This document shows, one piece after another, positions 9,325-17,054 of a stretch of DNA of 64,000 nucleotides. The position numbers were made by a program, and so were the translations under genes. Location: the NCBI GenBank assembly GCA_900471485.1, contig UCEU01000020.1, positions 1 to 64,000 on the forward strand, in the 5' to 3' direction. Source of the DNA: Hyphomicrobiales bacterium (GTDB taxonomy: Bacteria > Pseudomonadota > Alphaproteobacteria > Rhizobiales > Rhizobiaceae). The notes beneath the pieces are model-generated. The model made no database searches. It worked only from the letters and a program-made list of their open reading frames with translations, and was not told where the DNA came from. How positions within the stretch are numbered: position 1 is the first letter of the stretch; every line of letters begins with the position of its first letter.

Positions 9325-10695
9325 ATGGCAAGAAACCCCAAGATCACCTTCATCGGAGCTGGTTCCACCGTCTTCATGAAGAACATCATCGGCGACGTGC
9401 TGCAGCGGCCCGCGCTGTCGGGCGCAACCATCGCGCTGATGGACATCAATCCGCAGCGCCTGGAAGAAAGCGCGATCGTCGTCAACAAGCTGATCTCGAC
9501 GCTGGGCGCAAAGGCGAAGGCCGAGACCTATTCGGACCAGCGCAAGGCACTCACCGGCGCCGACTTCGTGGTCGTGGCCTTCCAGATCGGTGGCTATGAG
9601 CCCTGCACGGTGACCGACTTCGACATTCCGAAGAAGTTCGGCCTGCGCCAGACGATCGCCGATACGCTCGGCGTCGGCGGCATCATGCGCGGCCTGCGCA
9701 CCGTGCCGCACCTGTGGAAGATCTGCGAGGACATGCTCGTGGTCTGCCCCGAGGCGATCATGCTGCAATACGTCAACCCGATGGCGATCAACACCTGGGC
9801 GATCGCCGAGAAGTATCCCACCATCAAGCAGGTCGGTCTCTGCCACTCGGTGCAGGGCACTGCGATGGAACTCGCCCACGATCTCGATATCCCCTACGAG
9901 GATATCCGCTACCGCTCGGCCGGCATCAACCACATGGCCTTCTACCTGAAGTTCGAGCATCGCCAGCCCGACGGCTCCTACAAGGACCTCTATCCGGATC
10001 TCGTGCGCGCCTATCGTGAAGGCCGTGCGCCGAAGCCGGGCTGGAACCCGCGTTGCCCGAACAAGGTGCGCTACGAGATGCTGACCCGCCTCGGCTATTT
10101 CGTCACCGAAAGCTCCGAGCACTTCGCCGAGTACACACCATACTTCATCAAGGAAGGCCGCGAGGACCTGATCGAGAAGTTCGGCATCCCGCTCGACGAA
10201 TATCCGAAGCGCTGCATCGAGCAGATCGAGCGCTGGAAGGGCCAGGCGGAAGCCTATCGCTCGGCCGACAAGATCGAGGTCAAGCAGTCGAAGGAATATG
10301 CCTCCTCGATCATCAACTCGGTGTGGACCGGCGAACCCTCGGTGATCTACGGCAACGTCCGCAACAACGGCTGCATCACCTCGCTGCCGTCCAATTGCGC
10401 CGCTGAAGTGCCGTGCCTGGTCGATGCATCCGGCATCCAGCCGACCTTCATCGGCGACCTGCCGCCGCAGCTCACCGCGCTGATGCGCACCAACATCAAC
10501 GTCCAAGAACTCACCGTTCAGGCGCTGATGACTGAAAATCGCGAGCACATCTATCATGCCGCGATGATGGACCCGCATACGGCCGCCGAACTCGACCTCG
10601 ACCAGATCTGGGCGATGACGGACGAACTCTTGGCCGCGCACGGCGACTGGCTGCCGGCATGGGCGCGCACCGCCCGCAAGGTTCAGGCCGCCTGA
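9325..10695 (+). CDS. agaL2: Second GH4 glycosidase (AgaL2-like)
   Basis: The 456-residue enzyme is another NAD+/metal-dependent GH4 hydrolase. ITFIGAGSTVFMKN marks the dinucleotide fold, and the expected metal ligands are Cys173 in GLCHSVQG and His203 in SAGINHMAF. It is divergent from the GH4 enzyme at the head of the operon, with only scattered identity outside the motifs, so the two probably differ in linkage or chain-length preference. CCGGAGGA precedes the ATG at 9325; an in-frame TTG at 9304 is unlikely. It is the last gene of the operon and is followed by a strong terminator. Confidence 0.9.
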   Translation: MARNPKITFIGAGSTVFMKNIIGDVLQRPALSGATIALMDINPQRLEESAIVVNKLISTLGAKAKAETYSDQRKALTGADFVVVAFQIGGYEPCTVTDFDIPKKFGLRQTIADTLGVGGIMRGLRTVPHLWKICEDMLVVCPEAIMLQYVNPMAINTWAIAEKYPTIKQVGLCHSVQGTAMELAHDLDIPYEDIRYRSAGINHMAFYLKFEHRQPDGSYKDLYPDLVRAYREGRAPKPGWNPRCPNKVRYEMLTRLGYFVTESSEHFAEYTPYFIKEGREDLIEKFGIPLDEYPKRCIEQIERWKGQAEAYRSADKIEVKQSKEYASSIINSVWTGEPSVIYGNVRNNGCITSLPSNCAAEVPCLVDASGIQPTFIGDLPPQLTALMRTNINVQELTVQALMTENREHIYHAAMMDPHTAAELDLDQIWAMTDELLAAHGDWLPAWARTARKVQAA

Positions 10696-10727
10696 CCAAC
10701 TCTCTCCCGGTCACGGCCTCAAGAAGT

Positions 10728-10754
10728 CCCGCGGCTCAGCCGCGGGGCTTTTTT
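10728..10754 (+). terminator. Rho-independent terminator of the alpha-galactoside operon
   Basis: Arms CCCGCGG (10728-10734) and CCGCGGG (10740-10746), extendable to nine bases each, are followed by GCTTTTTT on the + strand. The T-run overlaps the stop codon of the convergent minus-strand gene. Confidence 0.85.
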
Positions 10755-11121
10755 AGCGCCTCTGCGCCGGCGGCGGCTGTTGCTGCCGCTGGTTCAAGGG
10801 CAGCACATCCTGGAAACCGATCTCGGGGCAGCCGCGGACATTGGCGAAGATGATGTCGCGCCGCTCGCCCCATTCCGTCAGCCCCCGGAGCGTCAGCGTG
10901 TCGTTGTCCTGATAGACGACATCGGTGCGGATGATGCCGGCGCGGCGCGCTAGGTTCTTCGCCTGGCTGACATTGCACTGCCCTTCCGACGGCCCAACGT
11001 GCCAGGTCGACGTCCCCTGCCCGTCGTTCTGCCATCCTTGCGCGGTGGCAAGCGTCGGCGCCAGAGCGACAAGCAGCGGAAAAGCCTTGTGAAGAACGGT
11101 TCTCAAGATCGGCGACCCCAT
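10753..11121 (-). CDS. Small secreted protein of unknown function
   Basis: The 122-residue product begins with a clear signal peptide (about residues 1-27, ending ATAQGW) and is otherwise a compact domain of about 80 residues with two cysteines (in QCNVSQ and RGCPEI). These may form a disulfide in the periplasm. The C-terminus is a Gln/Pro-rich tail (QRQQQPPPAQRR). I chose the ATG at 11121 because AGAGGGAC lies upstream; a GTG eight codons earlier contains that site. It converges on the galactoside operon. I do not recognise a family and suggest no function. Confidence 0.65.
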   Translation of the reverse strand: MGSPILRTVLHKAFPLLVALAPTLATAQGWQNDGQGTSTWHVGPSEGQCNVSQAKNLARRAGIIRTDVVYQDNDTLTLRGLTEWGERRDIIFANVRGCPEIGFQDVLPLNQRQQQPPPAQRR

Positions 11122-11241
11122 GTTGCGTTGTCCCTCTCTTATCACGGGATCATGACCACGGCGGAAACGCAGCCGCTAAAATTAGCCGGGAATGGAAAAG
11201 TAGAGCGCAAGTCACGGATTTAGCCGCCGGCAATTGAATAA

Positions 11242-11260
11242 ATCAAAAATATCGATATAC
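11242..11260 (+). promoter_or_regulatory. Candidate operator upstream of the winged-helix regulator gene
   Basis: The sequence reads ATCAAAA (11242-11248), five bases, then GATAT (11254-11258). It matches the pattern ATCACAA-N5-GATAC that occurs upstream of the arabinofuranosidase gene and upstream of the following ABC operon. It also contains the 10-bp palindrome ATATCGATAT (11249-11258). The position, about 43 bases before the regulator start, fits autoregulation. Confidence 0.45.
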
Positions 11261-11301
11261 AACAGCAATACGCATTTTCATCTTCCGCGAACGGACCACC
11301 C

Positions 11302-12228
11302 ATGAGCCGCAACTTTCTCGTCGTCGATCCCGAAGAAGGGATGCCCATTCTGAAGGGCCTGGCGTCGCCGGCAAGGGTTTCCGTGTTGAAGCTGCTGCAT
11401 GAAAAAGGCCCGCTCAACGTCAACGAAATCGCTGATATCCTTGACCTGCCTCAATCCAGCGTCTCCACCAACGTGCAGATGCTCGAGGATGCCGGGCTGA
11501 TCCGCACCGAGACGCAGAAGGCCCGCAAGGGCAACCAGAAGGTCTGCCACAGCGTCTATGACGAGATCCTCGTGGTCTTCAAGAATGAAATCAAGGAAAC
11601 CGAACCGGATGCGATCGAGGTGGCGATGCCGCTCGGCCTTTATACCAGCTACGACGTGACGGCGCCGTGCGGGCTGTGCTCGGTGGACGGGATCATCGGG
11701 CTACTCGACGTTCCCAACACCTTTCTCGATCCTGACCGCATGAAGACGGCGCTGATCTGGTTCACGCGCGGCCACGTCGAATACCAGTTCCCCAACAATG
11801 CGCGGCTGACCAACACCCGCATACGCGAAGTCGAGTTCGTTATGGAGCTGAGCTCGGAAGTGCCCGGCACCAGTGCCGACTGGCCTTCCGATATCACGCT
11901 GACGGTCAACGGCGCGGATATCGGCACATGGACGTCTCCCGGCGATTTCGGCGACAAACGTGGGGTTTTCACGCCGGATTGGTGGAAACTGAAGGGCTCG
12001 CAATACGGAAAGCTGAAGAGCTTCCGCATCAATGACGAGGGCGCCTTCGTCGACGGATTGCGCATTTCGGATGTGACGCTTGCCGATCTGAAGCTCGACG
12101 AGCACCACTCGATTCGCCTGCGGATCAGCGTGCGGGACGACGCCAAGCACCCCGGCGGCATCAATATTTTCGGCCGCGGTTTCGGCAATTACGACCAGGA
12201 TATCCTGCTGCGTATCAAGACGCGTTAG
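11302..12228 (+). CDS. ArsR-type winged-helix regulator with a large C-terminal domain
   Basis: The 308-residue protein has an N-terminal winged helix (about residues 12-75), with EIADILDLPQSSVSTNVQML as the recognition region, as in ArsR/COG4189-like regulators. The remaining 200 or so residues are unusual for ArsR proteins. They contain a CGLC pair near residue 120 and a C-terminal segment rich in beta-strand-like pieces (ELSSEVPGTSADWPSDITLT, INIFGRGFGNYDQDILLRI) that could be a sugar-binding beta-sandwich. It lies directly upstream of the arabinofuranosidase and arabinoside transporter genes on the same strand and is the natural candidate for their regulator. Ligand and mode (repressor or activator) are inferred only. 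Confidence 0.75.
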   Translation: MSRNFLVVDPEEGMPILKGLASPARVSVLKLLHEKGPLNVNEIADILDLPQSSVSTNVQMLEDAGLIRTETQKARKGNQKVCHSVYDEILVVFKNEIKETEPDAIEVAMPLGLYTSYDVTAPCGLCSVDGIIGLLDVPNTFLDPDRMKTALIWFTRGHVEYQFPNNARLTNTRIREVEFVMELSSEVPGTSADWPSDITLTVNGADIGTWTSPGDFGDKRGVFTPDWWKLKGSQYGKLKSFRINDEGAFVDGLRISDVTLADLKLDEHHSIRLRISVRDDAKHPGGINIFGRGFGNYDQDILLRIKTR

Positions 12229-12256
12229 ACCCTATCCGATTTTCCGAATTTTGCCC

Positions 12257-12322
12257 TTGACCGCAGCCAAGGCTTCCGCTTTATTCACCTCAAATTGTGA
12301 TATAGATCACAAAAATTGATAC
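12257..12322 (+). promoter_or_regulatory. Promoter and palindromic operator of the arabinofuranosidase gene
   Basis: A -35-like TTGACC (12257-12262) and a -10-like TTTATT (12280-12285) are 17 bases apart. Just downstream, at the expected start site, lies the perfect palindrome TTGTGAT-ATAG-ATCACAA (12295-12312). Its right arm continues as ATCACAA-N5-GATAC (12306-12322), the pattern shared with the two other sites in this locus. Placement over the start site suits a repressor. The core TGTGA-N6-TCACA also equals the E. coli CRP consensus, but a site at +1 would not be an activator position. Confidence 0.55.
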
Positions 12323-12335
12323 AGTGGAGGATATC

Positions 12336-13847
12336 ATGAAGGCTGCGGTCACCGCGCACAGCAAATACACGATCTCGGACATCGACCCGCGCCTGTACGG
12401 CTCGTTCATCGAGCATCTCGGCCGCGCCGTCTATACCGGCATCTACGAACCCGACCATGCGACCGCCGACGAAAACGGAATGCGCAAGGACGTGATCGAT
12501 CTCGTAAAGGAACTCAACGTTCCGATCGTGCGCTATCCCGGCGGCAACTTCGTTTCGGCCTATAACTGGGAAGACGGCATCGGCCCCAAGGAAAGCCGCC
12601 CGACGCGCCTCGACCTCGCCTGGCACACTTCCGAAAGCAACCAGGTCGGCATGCACGAATTCGCCGAATGGTGCGTCTCGGCAAAGACCGAGATGATGCT
12701 GGCCGTCAACCTCGGCTCGCGCGGTCTGGACGAAGCCCGCAATTTCCTCGAATACGTCAACCATCCCGGCGGCAGCGAGTGGAGCGACAAGCGCATCGCC
12801 AACGGCCGCTCCGAGCCCTGGGACGTCAAGCTCTGGTGCCTCGGCAACGAGATGGACGGCCCCTGGCAGATCGGCCACAAGACGGCCGACGAATATGGCC
12901 GCCTGGCGCATGAAACCGCCAAGGCCATGCGCGCCTTCGACAGCTCGCTTGAGCTCGTCGTCTGCGGCTCGTCCAACGCCCACATGCCGACCTATCCGGA
13001 ATGGGAAGCGACCGTTCTCGACCATACCTACAACGAGGTCGATTACATCTCGCTGCACATGTATTTCGAGAACCGCGCCAAGAACACCGCCAATTATCTT
13101 GCCCGCAGCATCGAACTCGACAACTACATCGGCACCGTCGCCGGCGTCATCGACTACATCAAGGCGAAGAAGCGCTCGACCAAGGACGTCTACATCTCCT
13201 TCGACGAGTGGAACGTCTGGTACCACTCCAAGGAGCGCGACAAGGCGACGCTTGCCGGCGCCAATGGCTGGCCGCATGCCCCGGCGCTGCTCGAGGACGA
13301 CTATAACTTCGAGGACGTGCTGCAGGTCGGCTGCATCCTCAACACCTTCATCAACCGCGCCGATGTCGTGAAGATCGCCTGCCTGGCGCAGCTGGTCAAC
13401 GTCATCGCCCCGATCATGACAACACCTGGCGGCGCGGCATGGCGCCAGACGATCTTCTATCCCTACTACTTCGCTTCGGTCTATGGCCGCGGCACGGCGC
13501 TGAAGCTGATGGTCGACAGCCCGGCCTACGAGGTCGAGGATGTCGGCAGCGTTCCCTATCTCGACGTCTCGGCCGTCCACGACAAGGACGCCAAGACCGT
13601 CACCTTCTTCATCGTCAACCGCCACGGCACCGAGACGCTCGATCTCGACGCCAGCCTGCTCGAATTCGGCAACCTCAAGGTCATCGACGACCAGGTCGTC
13701 GCCCACTCGGATCTCACCATCACCAACACGGCCGAAAAGCCCGACAACGTGGTGCCGGTGAAGGCGAGCGGTTCGGCATTTGCGGATGGAAAGCTGACCG
13801 CGAAGATCGCGCCGCTCTCCTACCGCGTTATCCGTCTGCAGGGCTGA
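12336..13847 (+). CDS. GH51 alpha-L-arabinofuranosidase
   Basis: The 503-residue enzyme is a typical intracellular GH51 arabinofuranosidase, a retaining enzyme that releases terminal L-arabinofuranose from arabino-oligosaccharides. The N-terminal LYGSFIEHLGRAVYTGIYE and the VRYPGGNFVS segment are family hallmarks. The general acid/base is Glu172 in CLGNEMDGPW and the nucleophile is Glu291 in FDEWNVWY. No signal peptide is present, so substrate must be imported, in line with the ABC operon that follows. GGAGG lies five bases before the ATG at 12336. Length is normal for the family. Confidence 0.93.
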   Translation: MKAAVTAHSKYTISDIDPRLYGSFIEHLGRAVYTGIYEPDHATADENGMRKDVIDLVKELNVPIVRYPGGNFVSAYNWEDGIGPKESRPTRLDLAWHTSESNQVGMHEFAEWCVSAKTEMMLAVNLGSRGLDEARNFLEYVNHPGGSEWSDKRIANGRSEPWDVKLWCLGNEMDGPWQIGHKTADEYGRLAHETAKAMRAFDSSLELVVCGSSNAHMPTYPEWEATVLDHTYNEVDYISLHMYFENRAKNTANYLARSIELDNYIGTVAGVIDYIKAKKRSTKDVYISFDEWNVWYHSKERDKATLAGANGWPHAPALLEDDYNFEDVLQVGCILNTFINRADVVKIACLAQLVNVIAPIMTTPGGAAWRQTIFYPYYFASVYGRGTALKLMVDSPAYEVEDVGSVPYLDVSAVHDKDAKTVTFFIVNRHGTETLDLDASLLEFGNLKVIDDQVVAHSDLTITNTAEKPDNVVPVKASGSAFADGKLTAKIAPLSYRVIRLQG

Positions 13848-13853
13848 CAGACT

Positions 13854-13909
13854 AAATCACAATATACGATACATATCCGGGATATGTTGACATCGTAATT
13901 GTATGATTT
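13854..13909 (+). promoter_or_regulatory. Complex palindromic operator upstream of the arabinoside transporter operon
   Basis: The region holds ATCACAA-N5-GATAC (13856-13872), the shared motif of this locus. A perfect inverted repeat ACATATCC-G-GGATATGT (13871-13887) follows. An outer, imperfect arm pair lies at 13854-13870 and 13892-13909 (AAATCACAATATACGAT against ATCGTAATTGTATGATTT). It is AT-rich in a GC-rich genome and lies about 45-100 bases before the leader ORF, so binding by the locus regulator is likely. Confidence 0.55.
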
Positions 13910-13952
13910 AACGTCGGCGCACCAGATTTGACGTGCCACCTGGGAGGAGAAG

Positions 13953-14099
13953 ATGGGAGCAACAGCTTCTATTTTGGCGCTATCACTGACGGAAGGCTAC
14001 CTGCTTGTCAAAGCAGGTGCCGCCACCGTTGGTTCGCGTCAATTGCGTGTCCATATCGGATTTCCGGATTCTGACTGCAGCATGGGAGCAGCCGGATGA
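13953..14099 (+). CDS. 48-codon leader ORF coupled to the ABC ATPase gene
   Basis: An ATG at 13953 follows a strong Shine-Dalgarno GGGAGGAG by a few bases and opens a 48-residue reading frame (N-terminus MGATASILALSLTEGYLLV). Its TGA at 14097-14099 overlaps the ATG of the ATPase gene as ATGA. The hairpin ACCTGCTT-GTCA-AAGCAGGT (13999-14018) lies inside it. Third-position GC is only about half, far below neighbouring genes, so this is more likely a regulatory leader than a conserved protein. It could couple translation of the ATPase to that of the leader. I recognise no family. Confidence 0.45.
   Translation: MGATASILALSLTEGYLLVKAGAATVGSRQLRVHIGFPDSDCSMGAAG
13999..14018 (+). other. Hairpin within the leader ORF
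   Basis: Perfect 8-bp arms ACCTGCTT (13999-14006) and AAGCAGGT (14011-14018) enclose a GTCA loop. It lies about 80 bases before the ATPase start and could pause ribosomes or mask downstream sequence. No T-run follows, so it is not a terminator. Confidence 0.45.
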
Positions 14100-15196
14100 C
14101 GGCGAATATCGAAATCAATAATGTCAGCAAGCGTTACGGCTCGATGACCGTCCTCGACGGCCTGTCGCTGTCGATCAAGGCCAACGAGTTCATGGTCTTT
14201 CTCGGCCCGTCCGGTTGCGGAAAGTCCACGCTTCTCAGAATGATCGCCGGGCTCGAAAGCGTCGACGAAGGCACGATCTCGATCAACGGCGAGCGTATCG
14301 ATACGCTGCCGCCGGGCCAGCGCGACATCGCCATGGTGTTCCAGAGCTACGCGCTCTATCCGCACATGACGGTTGCCGACAACATGGCCTTCGGGCTGCG
14401 CAACATCGCGGTACCCTCGGAAGTGATCTCGGCGCGCGTGGCGGAAGCCGCCCGCATGCTGGAGATCGGGCACCTCCTCGAGCGCAAGCCCGGCCAGCTC
14501 TCCGGCGGTCAGCGCCAGCGCGTCGCCATCGGCCGCGCAATCGTCAAGGAACCGAAGGCGTTCCTGTTCGACGAACCCTTGTCGAACCTCGATGCGGCGC
14601 TGCGCGTGCGCACCCGTGTCGAGCTCGCGCAGCTTCGCAACCGCGTGAAATCAACGATGATCTTCGTCACCCACGACCAGATCGAGGCGATGACGCTCGC
14701 CGACCGCATCGTCGTCATGAACAACCGAAAGATCGAGCAGATCGGCACGCCGATGGAGATCTACTCCCGCCCGGCCAGCCGCTTCGTCGCCACCTTCGTC
14801 GGCTCGCCGACGATGAACTTCCTCGACATCGGCATCTCCGAAGACAACGGCTTCGTCAGCGCCAGGCTGCCCGACGGAACGCAGCTTCGGACCGCGATCC
14901 GCGCCAGCGGCCTCAACGGCGGCAGCCATGCGCTCGGCATCCGCGCCGAGGCGGTGAAGCTCGCCAACGGCGTTCCCGCTACCACGACGGGCAAGGTCGA
15001 CGTGCTGGAACGCCTGGGCGACCGCACGCTGCTCTATACCCGCCTCAAGGACGGCAGCGTCATCGTCGCCGAGGATATCGGCAACAGCCGCGTCGCCATC
15101 GGCGACGAGGTAGGCCTGACGCTCGACGGCAGCAGAACGCACCTCTTCGACGACGAGGGCCGCGCCTGGCACAACGAGGAGCCCGGCCATGGCTGA
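14096..15196 (+). CDS. CUT1 sugar ABC transporter ATPase (UgpC/MsmK type), arabinoside locus
   Basis: The 366-residue cytoplasmic ATPase shows Walker [10 protein letters not shown] at residues 37-45, signature LSGGQRQR near 135, Walker [13 protein letters not shown] and switch His in [11 protein letters not shown]-terminal MalK/UgpC-type OB-fold regulatory domain begins near residue 240. It overlaps the leader ORF stop at its start and the first permease gene by eight bases at its end, so the operon is tightly coupled. It should energise the two permeases that follow for uptake of arabinose-containing oligosaccharides, judged from the neighbouring GH51 gene. Confidence 0.9.
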   Translation: MTANIEINNVSKRYGSMTVLDGLSLSIKANEFMVFLGPSGCGKSTLLRMIAGLESVDEGTISINGERIDTLPPGQRDIAMVFQSYALYPHMTVADNMAFGLRNIAVPSEVISARVAEAARMLEIGHLLERKPGQLSGGQRQRVAIGRAIVKEPKAFLFDEPLSNLDAALRVRTRVELAQLRNRVKSTMIFVTHDQIEAMTLADRIVVMNNRKIEQIGTPMEIYSRPASRFVATFVGSPTMNFLDIGISEDNGFVSARLPDGTQLRTAIRASGLNGGSHALGIRAEAVKLANGVPATTTGKVDVLERLGDRTLLYTRLKDGSVIVAEDIGNSRVAIGDEVGLTLDGSRTHLFDDEGRAWHNEEPGHG

Positions 15197-16124
15197 GACA
15201 ACGCTGTCAGGCACCGCCGCGCTCGCCAAGGCTTCGGCGCGCATCAAGGTGCAGAACATCAATGCGCCGCTCTGGCGCAACGCGATCTTCGTTCTGCCCT
15301 ATCTGTTCTTCTTCGTGACGCTGCTCATCGTGCCCCTGTTCTGGGGCATCTGGCTCAGCCTGCACAAGGCGGACGCCTTCGGCGTCGGCCGCTTCGTCGG
15401 CATCGACAATTACTTCCGGCTGTTTCGCGACAAGATCTTCATCCAGGCGATCGGCAACACCTTCTACTTCGTGCTGCTCACCGTGCCGGCGCTCGCCATT
15501 CTCGGCCTGATGCTGGCGCTGGCGCTGAACCGCAAGACGCGGACGGCGGCCGCCCTTCGCACCATCTACTTCTCGTCGTCGGTGCTGTCGGTCACCATCG
15601 TCACGCTGATCTGGCGCATCGTCTTCATCGGCAATTTCGGCCTGCTCGCCACCATCTTCGGCTGGTTCGGCGCCACGCCGCCGGCGTTTCTCTCCGATCC
15701 GAAGCTGGCGATGATCGGCATCGCGATCGCCACCGTCTGGTGGTGCATCGGCCTGCCGATGATGCTCTTCCTCTCCGCCCTGCAGCAGATCCCCGGTGAT
15801 ATCTACGAGGCGGCGGCGCTCGACAATGCCAGCCGTCTGCGTACGCTCTGGTACATCACCCTTCCGTCGATCCGCCGCACCTTCGCGCTCGTCGTCATCA
15901 TCCAGATCGTCATGCAGTTCCAGCTGTTCGGTCAGGCCAAGCTGATGACCATGGGCGGACCGAACAACGTTTCCAAGCCGATCGTCTTCTACATCTACGA
16001 AGCGGCCTTCACCAAATGGGATCTCGGGCTGGGTGCCGCGGCCTCCGAAATCCTCTTCATGCTGATCCTCATCGCTGCCATGGCGCAGTACGTCATTTCG
16101 CGCCGGAAGGGAGAAGAAGGATGA
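15189..16124 (+). CDS. Sugar ABC transporter permease (MalF/UgpA type), arabinoside locus
   Basis: The 311-residue integral membrane protein has about six transmembrane helices and the MalF/UgpA-type EAA loop in YEAAALDNASRLRTLWYITLP. The start overlaps the ATPase gene by eight bases and is preceded by GAGGA. Its stop overlaps the next permease start as ATGA. A cytoplasmic N-terminal extension of about 30 residues precedes the first helix. It forms the translocation pore with the following permease. Confidence 0.9.
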   Translation: MAETTLSGTAALAKASARIKVQNINAPLWRNAIFVLPYLFFFVTLLIVPLFWGIWLSLHKADAFGVGRFVGIDNYFRLFRDKIFIQAIGNTFYFVLLTVPALAILGLMLALALNRKTRTAAALRTIYFSSSVLSVTIVTLIWRIVFIGNFGLLATIFGWFGATPPAFLSDPKLAMIGIAIATVWWCIGLPMMLFLSALQQIPGDIYEAAALDNASRLRTLWYITLPSIRRTFALVVIIQIVMQFQLFGQAKLMTMGGPNNVSKPIVFYIYEAAFTKWDLGLGAAASEILFMLILIAAMAQYVISRRKGEEG

Positions 16125-16972
16125 GCCTCGCAACTGGTGGCAACATGGTCGGCCGTTCGCTGGGCGACCGCGTGATCCTTTTCCTCGCCATTCTCTGCGC
16201 GCTGGTGATGCTTGCGCCGGTGCTGTGGGTGGTCGGCCTGTCGCTGAAGGACAACAAGGAACTGATGGCGGACATGAACTCCGTCTTCAATGCGCCCTAC
16301 ACGATCAACAACTACCTCAACATCCTGGCCACTTCCTCGGTGTTCCGCTGGGTGCTGAACAGCGTGATCGTCGCCGGTGGCCTCACCATCGGCACGCTGG
16401 TGCTGTCGTCGCTCGCCGGCTACGGCTTCGCGCGGCTGAACTTCCCCTATCGCAACACGCTGTTCATCATCGTGCTCCTGGGGCTCGCCATTCCCGAGCA
16501 GGCGGTGCTGATCGCCCGCCACCAGCTGTTCAGCTGGCTGAAGTTCCACAACACCTATCACGGGTTGATCCTGCCCGGCCTCTCGGCACCCTTCGGCGTG
16601 TTCCTGATGACGCAGTATTTCCGCGCCATCCCGAAGGAACTCGACGAGGCCGCACTGCTCGACAATGCCAGCCGCTTCAAGATTTTCTGGAAGGTGCTGC
16701 TACCACTGACGGTGCCGGCGCAGGCGACGCTCGGCATCTTCACCTTCCTCGGCGCCTGGAACGATTACTTCTGGCCGCTGATCTCTGGCACCAAGAAGGA
16801 AATGTATACGCTGACGGTCGGCATCGCCTCGACACAGACCAACTTCGCGCAGTCGGAAGGCCTCGGCTTCCTGATGTCGCAGGCGGTCTTTGCCAGTGCG
16901 CCGATCCTCATTCTCTATCTGTTTTTCCAGAAATACATCGTCACCGCGGTCTCCGGCGCCGCCGTGCGCTGA
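16121..16972 (+). CDS. Sugar ABC transporter permease (MalG/UgpE type), arabinoside locus
   Basis: The 283-residue permease has six predicted helices and a MalG-type EAA loop in ELDEAALLDNASRFKIFWKVLLP. The ATG at 16121 overlaps the previous TGA and is preceded by GAAGAAGG. It completes the pore of this importer. The gap of 82 bases to the binding-protein gene includes a small hairpin GGCTTCC/GGAAGCC (16998-17016), which may help set the higher level of binding protein. Confidence 0.9.
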   Translation: MSLATGGNMVGRSLGDRVILFLAILCALVMLAPVLWVVGLSLKDNKELMADMNSVFNAPYTINNYLNILATSSVFRWVLNSVIVAGGLTIGTLVLSSLAGYGFARLNFPYRNTLFIIVLLGLAIPEQAVLIARHQLFSWLKFHNTYHGLILPGLSAPFGVFLMTQYFRAIPKELDEAALLDNASRFKIFWKVLLPLTVPAQATLGIFTFLGAWNDYFWPLISGTKKEMYTLTVGIASTQTNFAQSEGLGFLMSQAVFASAPILILYLFFQKYIVTAVSGAAVR

Positions 16973-17054
16973 AACCGGATGCGATGACGTCGAAACCGGC
17001 TTCCGGGGAGGAAGCCAACCAATGGGGCACAGCCCCGATGAGGAGGAGAAGGGC

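Noticed and set aside
12295..12312. CRP activator site upstream of the GH51 gene
   Set aside because: The sequence matches the E. coli consensus, but it lies downstream of the likely -10 element and shares its half-site with the other operators of the locus. I therefore list it as a probable repressor operator.
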